64,000 nucleotides of DNA, taken from contig ML991775.1 in the NCBI GenBank assembly GCA_010094025.1, positions 310,001 through 374,000 of the forward strand, written 5' to 3'. Below the pieces are notes generated by a model that saw only the letters and a program-made list of their open reading frames with translations, was not told the origin of the DNA and searched no databases. Position 1 is the first letter of the stretch. Each line of letters starts with the position of its first letter. A program made the translations under genes and the position numbers. Source of the stretch: Viridothelium virens. Taxonomy: Eukaryota > Ascomycota > Dothideomycetes > Trypetheliales > Trypetheliaceae. Below, piece by piece: positions 1 through 12,048 of this stretch.

Positions 1-451
1 TCCGACGGGAGGCTGAAGCCCGCTGAGATAGTGGCGGAAGGAATGACGCCGCTGCCGCACTGTCTCACGGTCTCACGGTCTCAGTCAGATAGCGTGTTGC
101 GTTTGGATTGGTCCCTGAGTGTTTCGCCTCAACCCTAATTGGCCATCTTCTCGAAGCTTTGAAATTTCAGGATCAGGATAGACGTAATCAGTAGCATTTG
201 CACGCATAAAGCACATTGCCTGATGTGGCATGATAATTTGGAATGCAAGAATGTGGTTTGCATTTTTACGTGTCTATATTCACTTGGTGACCATCCGTCC
301 CAGTGGGTGAGCCGCTGCCAGTGTATCCTCGGAGCAGACCCAACCCGAAACGCCAGTTTCCTACGAGAGGACCGGTCTATAGATAAGCTCACTATGTACA
401 CGGCGTGCGTATCAGGTCATCGGAGTTATAGGTGTTGTTCCGTCTACTCTA
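1..451. other. 3' flank of the FLX1-like gene, no gene seen
   Basis: No coding region is supported. At 63-78 there are two perfect copies of an 8-bp unit (tctcacgg) followed by a partial third. The short open frames here have no recognisable domain. Confidence 0.6.
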
Positions 452-1604
452 TCATTCTCCTGCTGAATCTTCGGGATCGTATATTCTAGGGAGGTAGTGC
501 TTGGTGTTTTCGTACACCAGAAACGTCACGCAGGTCGAAGGGAGGACGCGAATGATATTGGGCCCAAGTCTAAGTTGTGTTGTCAGCGCTGAAGCCCGGC
601 TCAGTTTAGAAGAGTTAGAGAATAGGAACTGCGGCCTACCCTCTGTAGAAACCTGCGAGTCCCTCCTGTTTCCAGATCTGGCTTGCCACTCCTCTAACGT
701 TCAGGAATGTTCCTGTCGCTTCATCCTTGATTTGTAACCTGGTCCTCAGGACCTGATATGGGTATGTGACGCTTCCCGCAAAGGCCTTTGACATTGCAGA
801 CAAATTTACATAATCCAGATTTGTCAGGTCCTGCTTGCTGCCCCTGCTCTTCGCCCAGTGGTTTTTTAGTTGCTCGTATGCCATGAATTGTATCGCCCCA
901 TGTGATACGCCGAATAATGAGGGGATGAGGCCACGGTAGAATCCCGGGATGCCTTCGCGTGTCCAGATGTCCCTGGCGCCATGCATGATGCCGGTGTATG
1001 CGTCAGGTGCATTGCGGGCAGTGGACAGCATTCTAGTCTTGATAACCCAGATCGGATTAGTGCAGGCGGCTGTGAGGATTCCTGAGACGCCTGACGCGAT
1101 GAAGTAGTCTGAAGACGACAGTTGCGCATTCTCGCCTCGGAGTGATACCAGCATCTCCTTGAGATTTCCATACCTGCGGGCAATTAGGGGTCGCGAAGTG
1201 ATTCGGTTGTGCACCCGAGGGCTTCTCACCAGAGAAAATAGAGCGCCCAGCTAACCGAATTACCAATCATGTTTGGCATGAGACCGCGATAGAAGGCGCG
1301 CCCACTCCTCTCTTCCAGCATGAGCTCACGCGTTACTCTCCAAGTGTCGCCCCATCGCGTCCGCTGAACTTGCCGCACTGAAGACGCCTTCGATCAGCCT
1401 AAGTTCCCAGGCTCATCATCTTCGCTCGAGACCTTTAAACCCTCTGGCATTCCTACCTTGCAAACGCGTCTTGACAACATCGAAAGGGTGCACCGCCAGT
1501 GTGCTCACGATACCCGCTGTAAAGCCAGCGACGGTCTCGACGATTGAAGGAGAGAGGGATGGGTGCGCTGTGCGGCCTTCAATCGGTGGCACGACCCGAG
1601 GCAT
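452..1604 (-). CDS. FLX1: Mitochondrial carrier, FAD/folate transporter (FLX1-like)
   Basis: Inner-membrane carrier of the SLC25 family, expected to move FAD (or folate) between cytosol and mitochondrial matrix. Exons read 1604-1457, 1377-1230, 1173-640 and 569-452 on the minus strand, giving 315 aa, the usual carrier length. All three signature motifs are visible: HPFDVVKTRLQ (P40-K45), NPIWVIKTRM (P139-K144) and YPYQVLRTRLQ near residue 236. The tryptophan in PIWVIK in place of the acidic residue, and the PYQ third motif, are typical of the FAD/folate/pyrimidine-nucleotide branch. The last exon (LGPNIIRVLPSTCVTFLVYEN) is found only after removing a 70-nt intron (570-639). Intron 1 needs the acceptor at 1378, because earlier AGs break the frame. 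FLX1 versus a mitochondrial folate carrier cannot be settled by eye; FLX1 is the more likely. Confidence 0.9.
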
Positions 1605-2426
1605 CGTGCTGTGAAGGTTGTTTGCTCAACCATAGGCATGCTGAGAGGTGAAGAAAAGCATGGAGATGTGTCATGGGGATAAGAAGCGAAAAAGTGAAAA
1701 GTGTCGCGGAAAACCTACTAATCGACGATAACTTCGTCATAGCGGGGGCTGACCGACACCGACCTCCGCTCCGCCCCGCGGTTTCTCTCCCTACTTTATA
1801 CCTTCGAGGCCGCCGGCCGACCGAGTTGCCCTATAGGCAGCTCTCACCGCAGCGCATGTTGATTGAACGCTTTTAAGTACCGACACTTCTTCTATACAAC
1901 TCTAGATATCATGGAAGGTACCTAATTTATAATCACTCGGTGTGCCCCGTACCTGCTCTGATCCACGAAATCACACAGGCAATATATGGCGCATTGGGAA
2001 GCGTAGATTTTGTTCAATTTCATGAGGTTAAAACGAAATCAATATCAAGGGCCCGCAGCTGCGCCCCTGGCTATTCAATCATGGCAAAGAAAGTGACAGT
2101 GCTGAGACCTTAGGGTAGAGTGCATATCGCATAACATTCTATTGCATAGTGCACAGATCATTGGAAATACCATCAGCTTCAGTTTTCTAGTAAGTCTAAG
2201 AATTGTACAGATTGGCGGAATGTCGAAGAGATCAAGGAAGTATGCTGGATAAAAGTCAAATAATGGTGCACCAGTCCCTCGCATAATCAACTCCTATCCT
2301 GATTGCAGCATGAACTCCTCGATGATCGTCCTCGAGGAAGATCTCAGAAGAATAAACATCCTCAGAAGTGGCCACGGAAGTTCATCGTCCTCGCGGAGAA
2401 GTCGTTCAAAAAGAGCTCTGCAAGGT
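1605..2426. other. Intergenic between FLX1 promoter and CBP80 3' end
   Basis: Upstream of the FLX1-like start and downstream of the CBP80 stop. A TATA-like tactttata lies near 1792 but points along the plus strand, where I see no gene. Only short open frames; nothing recognised. Confidence 0.55.
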
Positions 2427-5400
2427 TCACCGTATTTCATCGTCCCCATTTGCAACATCTCCGTACCCGTTGGCCTCCCCATTAGCATCCTCCATCTTCA
2501 CCTCGTCCGTCCCAGTTTCTTCCTTGACTGCCAAACGTGCATCATTGGCCTCCGCCTCCTCAGCCGCCTTCCTTGCGACCTCCGCCGCCATCTGCACCGC
2601 TGCCTCCCCGACCACTCCCTCTTCCACAATCCCCTTCCTCTCGAACACTTTGTACCATCTCAGGCCCCACTGCTTTCTGAGCTGCAAGTCCTCCTGACTG
2701 ACCGGCACCTGCCCCTCTGCCTCAATCATCCCATCCGCAGCCCCACTCGCTACCCCGCCAACCGCATCCTTCACCGACTCCAGCATGCCCCTCATATCTG
2801 CCCGCTCGCGCTCTAGATGCTCATCCAGCATAGCAACATGCTGCTCCGGCACCTCGCCTCGTGTCCGCATCGCAACGATCTGCCGCACTCGACCCGTCAC
2901 TTTCGCTACCGTCGACGCAACCATCTCGTACACGTACGCCTCGGCAAGCTTGCTGCCCGCCCGACCAGCCTCGCGGGGCCCACCCGCCTCGCCCACGCCC
3001 ATGCCCATGCCGTCATTAGTCGCGTCAGCGCCGTCGGCGGCTTGAGCCCCTGCGTCTGGAAGACCGGACGAGCCCGTCATCAGCGCCCACTCGAGGACAG
3101 ACTGCGGTGTCAGGACGGTGTAGTTTAGCAGCTTGTCGACGAGGCTGACTGCGATCCCCGGATGGTCACGCCAGTAGCTCACCACGCTCTGGACGATCTG
3201 CCGCTTGACGGCGGCGCCGTCGCCGGTGACGATCTCCGGCTGGGCTTCGAGCGCGTCGTTGTCGCCGTTTTCGGTTGTGGTGTCTGGGTGAGTGGTGACG
3301 AGCTGGCCGCGGCCGAGAGCGAGGAGCCGGTCCTTGCAGCGATCGATGCACGAGAGGACGTGGGAGAGAGATTTGGAGCCAAGGAAGCAGATGGCAGTGA
3401 CGAAGGCGTCGGTGGCTGGCAAGAGGGGATTGGACGTGGGGGAGTGATCGAGCGAAGCGCGGGCGATTGCGGTGAGTGGGCCTGCGAATGCTCCGTCGGG
3501 AGCTTTATTTCGAAGAAGGCCATGTATTTCACGAGCCTCCTTTGCGAATGGGACTTGGTCTGATGCATACTTGAAATCTGGCGTATCTTTCTCCTTTCCT
3601 TCCGAGATGAGTGGATGATAAATCTGAGGCAGTGTCTCTCGGATGCGTTTGGCAAAGCTGAGACGGATTTCCTTGTCAATGATCCCTACAATGAAAGCCT
3701 TTTTGGGGTGGAGATTTGTCTTATCGACATCACCGGTCCTGAGCAATCAGCAACAAGATAATTCTAGATTTAGCGAATATCATCCTTACCATTCAGTCCA
3801 TTTCCATCGAAATTCGAAGTTGCTTAGATGGTGTGCGAACCAGTCAAGAAACCGGTATGCAAGTTCCAAGTCCATGTAGTCAACGTTAGTATACAAGAAC
3901 CGAATGGCTCGGCCTAAGCTGGGCGCGATCGCCGCCGGCGCGACCTTGCAACATTCGGTTATCACCGAGTGAAAGTAGACAAGTCTATGCTCAGGCGACG
4001 GCAGCTGAAAGATCTGTGAAAAGACAGCATCGACTGCCATGTCTTCGGGTTTCCAGATCTTCTTCCCATCGGCGGCTAGCTCTCGTAGTGTGTCGAATTG
4101 CTTGCCACGTCCCACGAAAGTTCCTTGAGCCCAGTACAGGTCGAGATCAATCAGGCACTGGGCAACAGCGGTTCGGTTGAAGTCAAGCATATTGATAGTG
4201 TCGACTAACGAGTCGCGAAGAAGTGTGGATGAGATATCGGTAGTTGGAGGAACAGTCTTGGCACTTAGTTAAAGAGAGTAGAACTAGGGGAAGTCAGAAA
4301 CATACCTCAAGTTCTTGATCTGCATATAGAGAAAAATAGATTTCTGGAAAAAGTGGTCGAGATCCTGGGTTCACGGCTTCAGGTATGATAATAGTTGGGA
4401 AAGTGTGTTTCTTAACAGCCGCTTCACCGTCTGGTCCAGGCGCTACATTCTGGATAAGCTTGGGGATGCATGAGAACTCCCAGTTGTTTTCTGATTCATG
4501 TTGCAGCTGTTTCTGTAGCAAGCTGATCACACTGCTTGCTGCCATTGGTCTCTCCACTCCCTCAGGAACAGCGGGATATGGATCGACCAATGAATGCAGT
4601 GTGTGCGGGGCATCGGCTATGATTTCAGTCTTCGCAAGCAAGTCTCGAGTTCTCTCCTCAAAGGCCGGTGATCGCTCCTGCAGGGCGTACGGAATCGTCA
4701 ATAGGATGATCTTAACTAGCTCTAGCCCAACAGCCTGGTCTGGTGTTAGCTCGAGAGGCAAAGGTCAATGACAGGGTAGTTTCACATCTTCGGCCGACTG
4801 CTCTTGGAGATCGGCAGCTTTGTTGAAGAGCTCGTCAAGGATTGGAAAAACTCCTTCCCCGTCGCAAATCCTCTGAAGACATGCCAAAAAGCGCAATACT
4901 AATTTGAATTCCCTCCACGATCCAGCTTCAGCGAATTGTTGAGCCTTTTGACCTGCACGTGCTAATGTTTCTTCTGCAATTTCAGTCTTCTGCTGATTGG
5001 CATAAATGATGACCACAGCGACGAACGGGATCTTGAAGGGTTGTTCGAGGACACTGATTAACGATAAGCTTTCGGTCTGTCGATATGGAATCGTCAGGGA
5101 TACTCACAGCTGTAGTATAAGCTCATGAAAGCTCTTGACCATCTCAAGGTCGTCAAACCCTTCTACAACGATAGTAGCTATGTTGCGCGCGTCGTCTTCT
5201 GGGGTCCGTGTTTGCTACAAAGTGTAAGTCTTCACACCTTTGATGTCTATCATGTTGCACCAGATAGGAACTTACCGACTCTGCGATCTGCAGAAGTTCA
5301 CGCCGAACCTTTTGCGCCAATGGTTCCTGGTACCTGCGGCGCTGAGGCCTGCGCTCGTAATGGTCATCGTCATCTAGAAAGTCGTGTGAGCTAACCGCGC

Positions 5401-5568
5401 TCAAAATCCGCCACAAGCATCTTTGCAGTATCCGTAGAAGGAACCAGAAGTGAAGACGATAGGGATACCAAGCTTACCACCGCGATAACGTCGTTTCTTG
5501 GAGTTCTGATGCCCTCGTCCTCCATAGCCTCCACCGCTGCGGCGTCCACCACTCTCTGCGTCTGCCAT
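2427..5568 (-). CDS. STO1: Nuclear cap-binding protein large subunit (CBP80/STO1)
   Basis: Large subunit of the nuclear cap-binding complex, which with CBP20 binds the m7G cap of nascent Pol II transcripts and links splicing, export and decay. Exons: 5568-5478, 5373-5276, 5214-5108, 5053-4786, 4734-4306, 4256-3790, 3738-2427; phases agree throughout and give 923 aa (yeast STO1 is 861). The N-terminus is Arg/Gly-rich (KKRRYRGG, then DDDDHYERRPQRRR). The MIF4G-like helical regions follow (QEPLAQKVRRELLQI; ELVKIILLTIPYAL; LDFNRTAVAQCLIDLDLYW; SVVSYWRDHPGIAVSLVDK), and the C-terminus has an acidic, alanine-rich tail after WGLRWYKVF. The 51-nt intron 4735-4785 is short but has a clean CTAAC branch site. 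The start at 5568 has a good context (aacaATGg), but the frame is open further upstream (see findings). Confidence 0.93.
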
Positions 5569-6826
5569 TGTTGACCTTTCTTCAATACTCCGACAGTTTG
5601 TGGGACCACTGGAAAGGTTGACACGGTTGGGTATGCCCTTTTGCTTGTATAGCCGAGCTTTCGCGTAGTTGTCGCGAGTTATGAAGGTTAGCTCTCTAGG
5701 ACCTTGAGGAGCTAACCGAATTCGGTCATGGAGCTCACGATTGGCCCGGGAGAAAACTCCGTTAGATTGAGACGTCGGTGCTTCATCACGAAGAGAGAGA
5801 TTTCTGAATCCGCTAAACGCAGCATTCTCATCGAAGGCGACGCCTTCCATATTGCTAGCTGTCTCCATGAATGAGTGTGTGGTTATCATGCGTCTCAAAA
5901 CAGAGGAACAGAAATATCTAATGAGAGCGAGGGCCCTGAAGTCACTTGTAGGTGTTGTTGGATTGATCAACTACATCCAGAAATATGAAGATTCACGTGA
6001 GAGCTTCAGTTGGTTCAGTTGGTTCAGCGGCCATGTAAGAGTAAGAGGTAAGCTTGTTATAGTCAGGATCTGAGTTTTCGGACAAGATGCACTATTCTCA
6101 GTAGCAAAAGTGAACATCACGAATGACGCGGCAGTCACCGTTCAAAAGCCATTAAATATCATTGGAATACGTCTCATTGGTTGCTGTCAAAGTGATATTT
6201 CGATCCCAAGTCTTTTGAGTACCACAGAATGAAGAGAGAAGACCCCCGGTAGACGTACTTGTAGGAATATGAAATCTAGCATTTTCCCTCGAGTCTAGGG
6301 AAGCTCATCCAGCAACTGTCACCCATCCATTACCTTCCAACCGCAATGGATTAGAGTGCCCAGGTGAGCGCAAGCGGCGAGCCATCGTCAAGTCATCTTC
6401 AATACAGAACCCCATCAAACCGTCATTTGAAAATACACAGGCAACATGCAATCTGCCGTGGATGCTCCCCACGCAATCCATCTCCAAAGCTCGGAGACAC
6501 GTCCAGCCGCAGCGTCCTTGATCAGCGAGCAAGGAATGCAAGAAAAAGAAGAGAGATTGGGCCAAGGGTTAGTCAGTCCGTCCAGGTGGGGGGAAGGGGG
6601 AGCAAACGACAGTGGCAATTTCTCAGATCGCACCTGTGATGAAGTATCGTTTCATGCGCTCGGTGCCAGCCTCTGAACGCCGAGAAAAGGATAGAGCTCT
6701 GGCTAGCAAAGTGTTTTCGACGGGGAAGAAGACCCTGTGGTGCCAAAACAGCGCCTTGAACCTGCCAGAGAAAAACGACGTGATCATTCGTAATGCATAC
6801 TTTTATCGATTGGAGTGGTGACAAGA
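5569..6826. other. Intergenic between CBP80 5' end and GSK3 3' end
   Basis: 5569-5889 is open in the CBP80 frame with ATGs at 5889, 5868 and 5850 (see findings). At 6006-6029 there is a 9-bp repeat (ttcagttgg) in about 2.7 copies. The rest, about 5.9-6.8 kb, shows only short unrecognised frames. Confidence 0.5.
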
Positions 6827-8343
6827 TCAATCCAGCCGCGCCATCATTTCCTCCTTGGGTTTCGGCGTGAAATTGGGCGAATCAATGTCAAGTCGTGGAT
6901 CTCGTGCTCTCAGTGCGGCCCTCACATGTGGTGGGACCAATTTTTGATTGAGCTGTGGTGCGATAGACAGTTCTTGGATTTGGTTAGCTTCTCTAAAATT
7001 GAGGAGGTTTTGATGGGCGTACCATGATGATCAAAGTTGAAGAGTTCCGGAAGGTCCTTTGAGGCACCATTAGCATGACGTGAGTCCGGCAATCTGGTGT
7101 TCGGATCTCGAAGATCATCAAAGAAGGGGTGAACCATGGCCTCGATGGCCGAAAGTCGTTGCGTAGGTGTGTACTCAAGTAACCTTGAAATTAGATCAAT
7201 GGCACTTGGTTCCGCCCGTCGAAACACCTGATTATGGGCGATTAATGAATGCTTGCGTTGGATTAAACATAATAGTGGATCTACCTTGCTAAACGGATGT
7301 GGCTTGATCTGAGGGAATTTGTGCTCCATGTAGTTGGGATTCATTGTGCGAATCTGATCCCTAGTCGGTGTCCCAAGCACCTTGATAATTTCCACAAGCT
7401 GATCAATACCTGATTCTCCGGGGAAAAGCGGCTGGCCAAGCATCAGCTCTGCCATGACGCAGCCGGTGGACCACACATCTGGAAAACCCGGTCAGTCACG
7501 TGACAATCGTGCATGTAACATTTAGGCGCCTACCAATCTTCGTGGTGTAATTGGTTGCACCAAAAATGAGCTCGGGAGCTCGATAGTACCGAGAGCAAAT
7601 ATATGACACATTCGGCTCATTCTCCACCAGTATCTTGGCACTGCCGAAATCGCAGAGTTTGAGAACGCCGCTGTTGGGGTCAAGGAGGAGGTTTTGTGGC
7701 TTGATGTCTCTGTGGCAAATGCCCATAGAGTGGATATAAGCAAGTGATCGGAAAAGCTGGTAGATGTAGAGTTTGACTTCAAGGATGGGCATCGTAGTCT
7801 TCATCTTGTTGAAGTAGCGAGACGCTCGATAGACGGTCTCAGGCACGAACTCCAGAACAAGATTGAGATATACTTCATCCTTCTGTAGACCCGTTAGATT
7901 TCAACGGGCGCATAGAGCGCGAGTGCTACTTACTCGATCGCCATTGGAATAGTAAAATGCCTTCAATTCCACGATGTTGGGGTGTCGAACAATACGCATA
8001 ATTTGCAGCTCCCGATTCTACCCCGAAATCAGCAGCGAGTCTCAACAAAGCTTACGAACTGAGCCAACCTTGAACCGTTTGTCTTGAAGAACTCTCTTGA
8101 TCGCGGCATCCTCACCACTGGGTGCGAGTTTGGTCTGGAAAACGACACCGAAAGAACCATTGCCAACAATCTTGCACTGCGTATATTGCATTTCCCGAGT
8201 TTCGCCAGTAAGTCCATCTTGGACTTTCTCGCGGATGACCTCTGAAGAAGATCAGCTCCATGAATTTGCGATGCCAGAGACGTGCCGGACTTACCGCCCA
8301 TTCTCAAGCTGGAAAACGCGTTGGAAGGCCGAGTCTGTGACAT
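6827..8343 (-). CDS. GSK3: Glycogen synthase kinase 3 homologue
   Basis: CMGC Ser/Thr kinase of the GSK3 family, a cytosolic and nuclear regulator of stress, development and metabolism. Exons: 8343-8295, 8241-8069, 8017-7934, 7882-7534, 7478-7285, 7227-7023, 6972-6827; seven exons in phase give 399 aa, normal for fungal GSK3. Visible residues: P-loop GNGSFGVV (43-50), catalytic lysine K65 in AAIKRV, HRD 159-161 in [11 protein letters not shown] 180-182 in DFGSAK, and the activating tyrosine Y196 in [13 protein letters not shown]. The last exon ([15 protein letters not shown] ... KEEMMARLD) appears only after removing a 50-nt intron (6973-7022). The 7-exon structure has introns of about 50-57 nt. 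Every catalytic residue is present, so it should be active. Confidence 0.96.
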
Positions 8344-11300
8344 GCCGCTATTCCAGTCAAACCAGGTCTGGTGTCTGTTGACGAGATGTTATCGCGAGAA
8401 AGGCGGGCTGATGTTCAGGATTTGGTGGATCGACCGGAGAGAGGTCGCGAGTAAGTCCGTAATGGGCAACTATGCGTGTCGAAGTGAGAACCGAGAGGCG
8501 GAGCTCAAAGGTGGGGCTCAGGCTGTCTCGCAGCGATTGAGGTCGACGGTGAAATGGATCGAAGCTGCGCGTTGGCTAAGGGTTGGTATTGGACACAGTT
8601 TGGGGGTGGTAAAGCTGCGGGTTGTTAGGAGAGATCCGGTGGTGGTGAAGGAACAGGGAATAGTTTAGCGCAAGAGGGCCGCCAATGCAAAGGCTGGGAT
8701 TCAAGCACACAGAGCCGCCTAAGATAGGGGTGTGGGGAGGAAGTGGTAGAGTGAGAGAATTTAAGGTGTAGATTGGGATCGCGAAGTTCGGAAGGCAGGT
8801 GTAGGTGGAAGGATTGGTTTGAGAAGAGGGCAGATGGTGATGGTGCTTGGTAGTGGTTGCGGTGCGGGCATAGGGACCCCGTGACTGCTTCGCTCTTGGT
8901 TCGCTCAACCACTCGCGTGTCTCGAGCCAAACAGTGACGTTTGGTCCCGCCTGGTGGGGGCAAGCTAATAGTCGACAATCTAGCGCTCGACACTAGACGG
9001 CTCTCTCTGTGCTTTCTGCAGCCAGGCCTCTGGTTCGCCCGTCAGACGGGCTTCAACTGCTCTTCTGTGTACAATCGATCACCGTGACCCTGGGGCCTTT
9101 GGCAGGAGACGCCGTTGCTGGTTGAGTGAGAGGCAAGTGCCACTTCAACCATCCACCCATCACGTATCACACGCCCGTTGACGCCGACAATGGCAAGTGA
9201 GCAGGCGCCAAGGCACGTGAGATTCTTAAATTATCCCGCCCGCCCCTGGAACAGGTCCAACTCCTATTCTCTCAGAGGCGCTCACGGCGCTCTACAACAA
9301 CTAACCATCTCACCAGCTCCCCAGCTCATCCGCTCCTCAGCGTTCCTGCGGTTCGTACATCACGCTGCGCGGACGTGTTGGGGCGAGAGGTCTTGGCACT
9401 GACGATGGCACATCCCGAGACCGTCGACCAGAGTCTAGAGAGCTGTACCGTAATGCACCCGCTGCTAACTGCTCTAGGCGGAGCTGCTGCACCGGCTGCG
9501 ACATCTCGAGTCGAGCAGCGGGACACGGAAGCGTGTATGGCGGAACGGCCAGGTTGCTCTCCCCGTAAGCAGCAAAGGCAGTGCTCAAAGCATGTGGAGC
9601 AAAGGCATTATCCCGCCGGTGCCATTCGTGCCATTGTCCATTTGGATGTCTCGTGACGATGACGGAATCGGCGAGCCTATTCTTGACCAAGGCGGGGGGC
9701 TTTTTCGACTGGCCATGGACCCAGCAACCAATGCTGCTACGCTAGCGTCCTGCCGACCCAGCGGGGAGGGGGCGAGGCACGCCAGTAGGAAGCCGTCTAT
9801 ACAGGACTAGGTAGGCAAGGCCCTCGACTCTGGCCCCTGATCGAGTGGTGGAGTGTCTCTTCTCTTGCTGTCTTGCTTCCCAAAGCTGCCAAAAGTCAAC
9901 GCTGCGACCGCCTGTCGCCACTCGGCACCTCTCCGCTAGGGCCCGGCCGTGGTCTCATCAATTAGGGCGGCTCCCATGCTCGCCTCAGCTGCCCCGAAAT
10001 CATCTGGAGCAACTATAAAATCAATGTGCACCGCTCAAGACGGGATGCGTCGCAGGACTGCATCTTGAAGGAGCTGGTGGGCCCCGCTGCTACAGCTTCG
10101 TCACCACCTGCTTTGGGCGAGGCGCATGCAGCAGACCCAGGCCCCAATGCAGGCCGGCTGATGACGTTCGGCTTTCCCTGGGACCTCGATCATTTGCATC
10201 CTTCCGATCGAATCAAATCCTCCCGGAATGCAGTAACACTCGAGGGCGACTATCACCAGCTCCCTCACGCACAAATAATAGCCTCTTTCACGTGAAAGAC
10301 TTCCGACGTCAGGTAGACTAAAGCCAATCCTCTACAACAGTTTTTCTTCGTAACGCGGCACGAATCGCTCAACCCTTCATTGTGCGACCGCTCACGTGAG
10401 TTGTTCGTCATGCTGATTTCTGCTTTCAACTAAATGGGTGCGAGCGTTATTTCGCCCAACATTTATTGAAGGTTGTGAGCTAAACTGGTTATGATCGCGT
10501 CCAGATACGAATGCAATCATATCCGATGCACTTTCTTATCCCTTCCTTAGATTTCCATCGTTGCATCCTGGTCATCCAGTCCGATGCCTTCACACACGCC
10601 TGGCTCTTGTCAATAAGATACGTAACGGTGCAAAGCCGCTACTGGAAGGCCCACGATGTTCATGGTAAGCGGGCAATATGATACTCCAATTGATCTGGCA
10701 GAGATACGTATCAGGCAACACCCTAGGGAAAGAGATCTGCCGTCAACTTGAAGATGTCTACGGCAATTACCTGCACCATTCGCTTGCGAGAAGCGGGTAA
10801 CGCTGTTGTGTCCCACGGAATCTCTTACGATTCGACAGAGAAATGCACCACAAACCGGCTCAACATGGTCAAAGAGTGTTGCTCAAGCTTTCCAGATGAT
10901 GCACTCAGCCGTCTGTCGTGCTCGCATACACCAGTACAAGCACTCTCACCGAAGCAGACTCTAAATGCTGGCGGTGACTGTTCCTGTGCTATTTCTTGTC
11001 GCTGGAGGATCTCACCGAATTCTGTCGCACGGCAGCTGTACACTTGCCGGATGCTCTCATGGTTGTTGCTAGACTGTGCGACAGTAATATCGCACGTTCA
11101 GATGCTTCTTGAAGGAGAGATGCCATTCATGATGCATGTAATGCCGATCAAACAAAGGAGTTAGGAAAAAAATCAGACCAGTCCTCCTGGGCGGAGGCCT
11201 CCAGATCCTTGAGCCCGGGAAGCACGCATATGCAAGGCCACGGCTCGCCAGTACTCTGGCAAAAGGCAGATTTAGTGTACACACTCTTTCGAGGATGGGT

Positions 11301-12048
11301 GTCCTCATGCAACAGCACATCCTCAACCATGCTCGAGCACCTCTCAACAAACTTCGACACGACGTGAATTCAAATTTTGACGTAGTGGTTACGCTCGCAC
11401 CGCATGCTCTCAATCAAACGATGCCTTTGGTCATCGACCGACTCCAACTTGACCGTCATGTTCGACCGGCTTCCTCCACAGTTAGGCAAATCTCCCACCG
11501 AGCGCACGCTCTATTGCATAAATCACGCCTCATTTCAATCGATTTGTATTCCCACACTGCTCTCTATACTTAGTTAACCATGCTTGCCCCGTCAAGATTA
11601 TCAGTTGAAAACTATGGGTCTATATTGCGCAGAGTTCCGTCTCGCTTGGAACTTCGCTTTGTCCCGTTCATCTCCAGGGAGTGACCAGGTAAGGATATGC
11701 ATATTCATGGCAACGCCAAAGTACCCGATTGCACCGATTACGCGAAACGGCGTATGTGGAGCCACGACATCCCGAGCAAGACCGGATCAGGGCGGCCCTT
11801 GACAGAAGGCGAGCACATCCGTCATGTAGCTTCCAGAAAGCGGTTATAGGCAACCCGGAATAGCCCGGATCAGGAGGCTCCTCGCGAGGCGGCGACATCC
11901 GGAGGTGCGGACTTAGTAGATTCCCACGTGAAGTATCTCAACAATGGCGAAACCCAGAGATTCATGGGGATCCACTTACGGGACCATTTGGAGCCCATCA
12001 TACTCTCGTACCTGATGCAAACCTAGGTTGTGCTTGGGTCTCCTTGTT
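8344..12048. other. 3.7-kb gene-poor stretch upstream of GSK3
   Basis: The part next to GSK3 (about 8580-8900) is pyrimidine-rich when read on the minus strand, as is common for fungal promoters and 5' leaders. A perfect 7-bp palindrome lies at 9037-9051. From 9 to 12 kb I find only short frames. One (10754-11164, plus) gives about 136 cysteine-rich residues without a domain I know. No transposon protein, tRNA or terminal repeat was seen. Confidence 0.45.
9037..9051. repeat. Short perfect inverted repeat gcccgtc-a-gacgggc
   Basis: Two 7-bp arms flank a single central base. The same GACGGG core recurs in hairpins near 42315 and 45668. Arms this short are expected by chance in 64 kb, so function is not implied. 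Confidence 0.6.

Noticed and set aside
2310-3563. Several plus-strand frames of 103-168 codons
   Set aside because: Antisense to the last exon of CBP80, which has clear homology and matching splice phase.
10754-11164. 136-codon cysteine-rich plus frame, considered as a fungal Cys-rich effector or regulator fragment
   Set aside because: No signal peptide, no regular Cys spacing and no domain; length near that expected by chance.
11782-11900. Repeated ccggatcagg and cgacatcc words
   Set aside because: Only 8-10 bp, in different order, no consistent unit.
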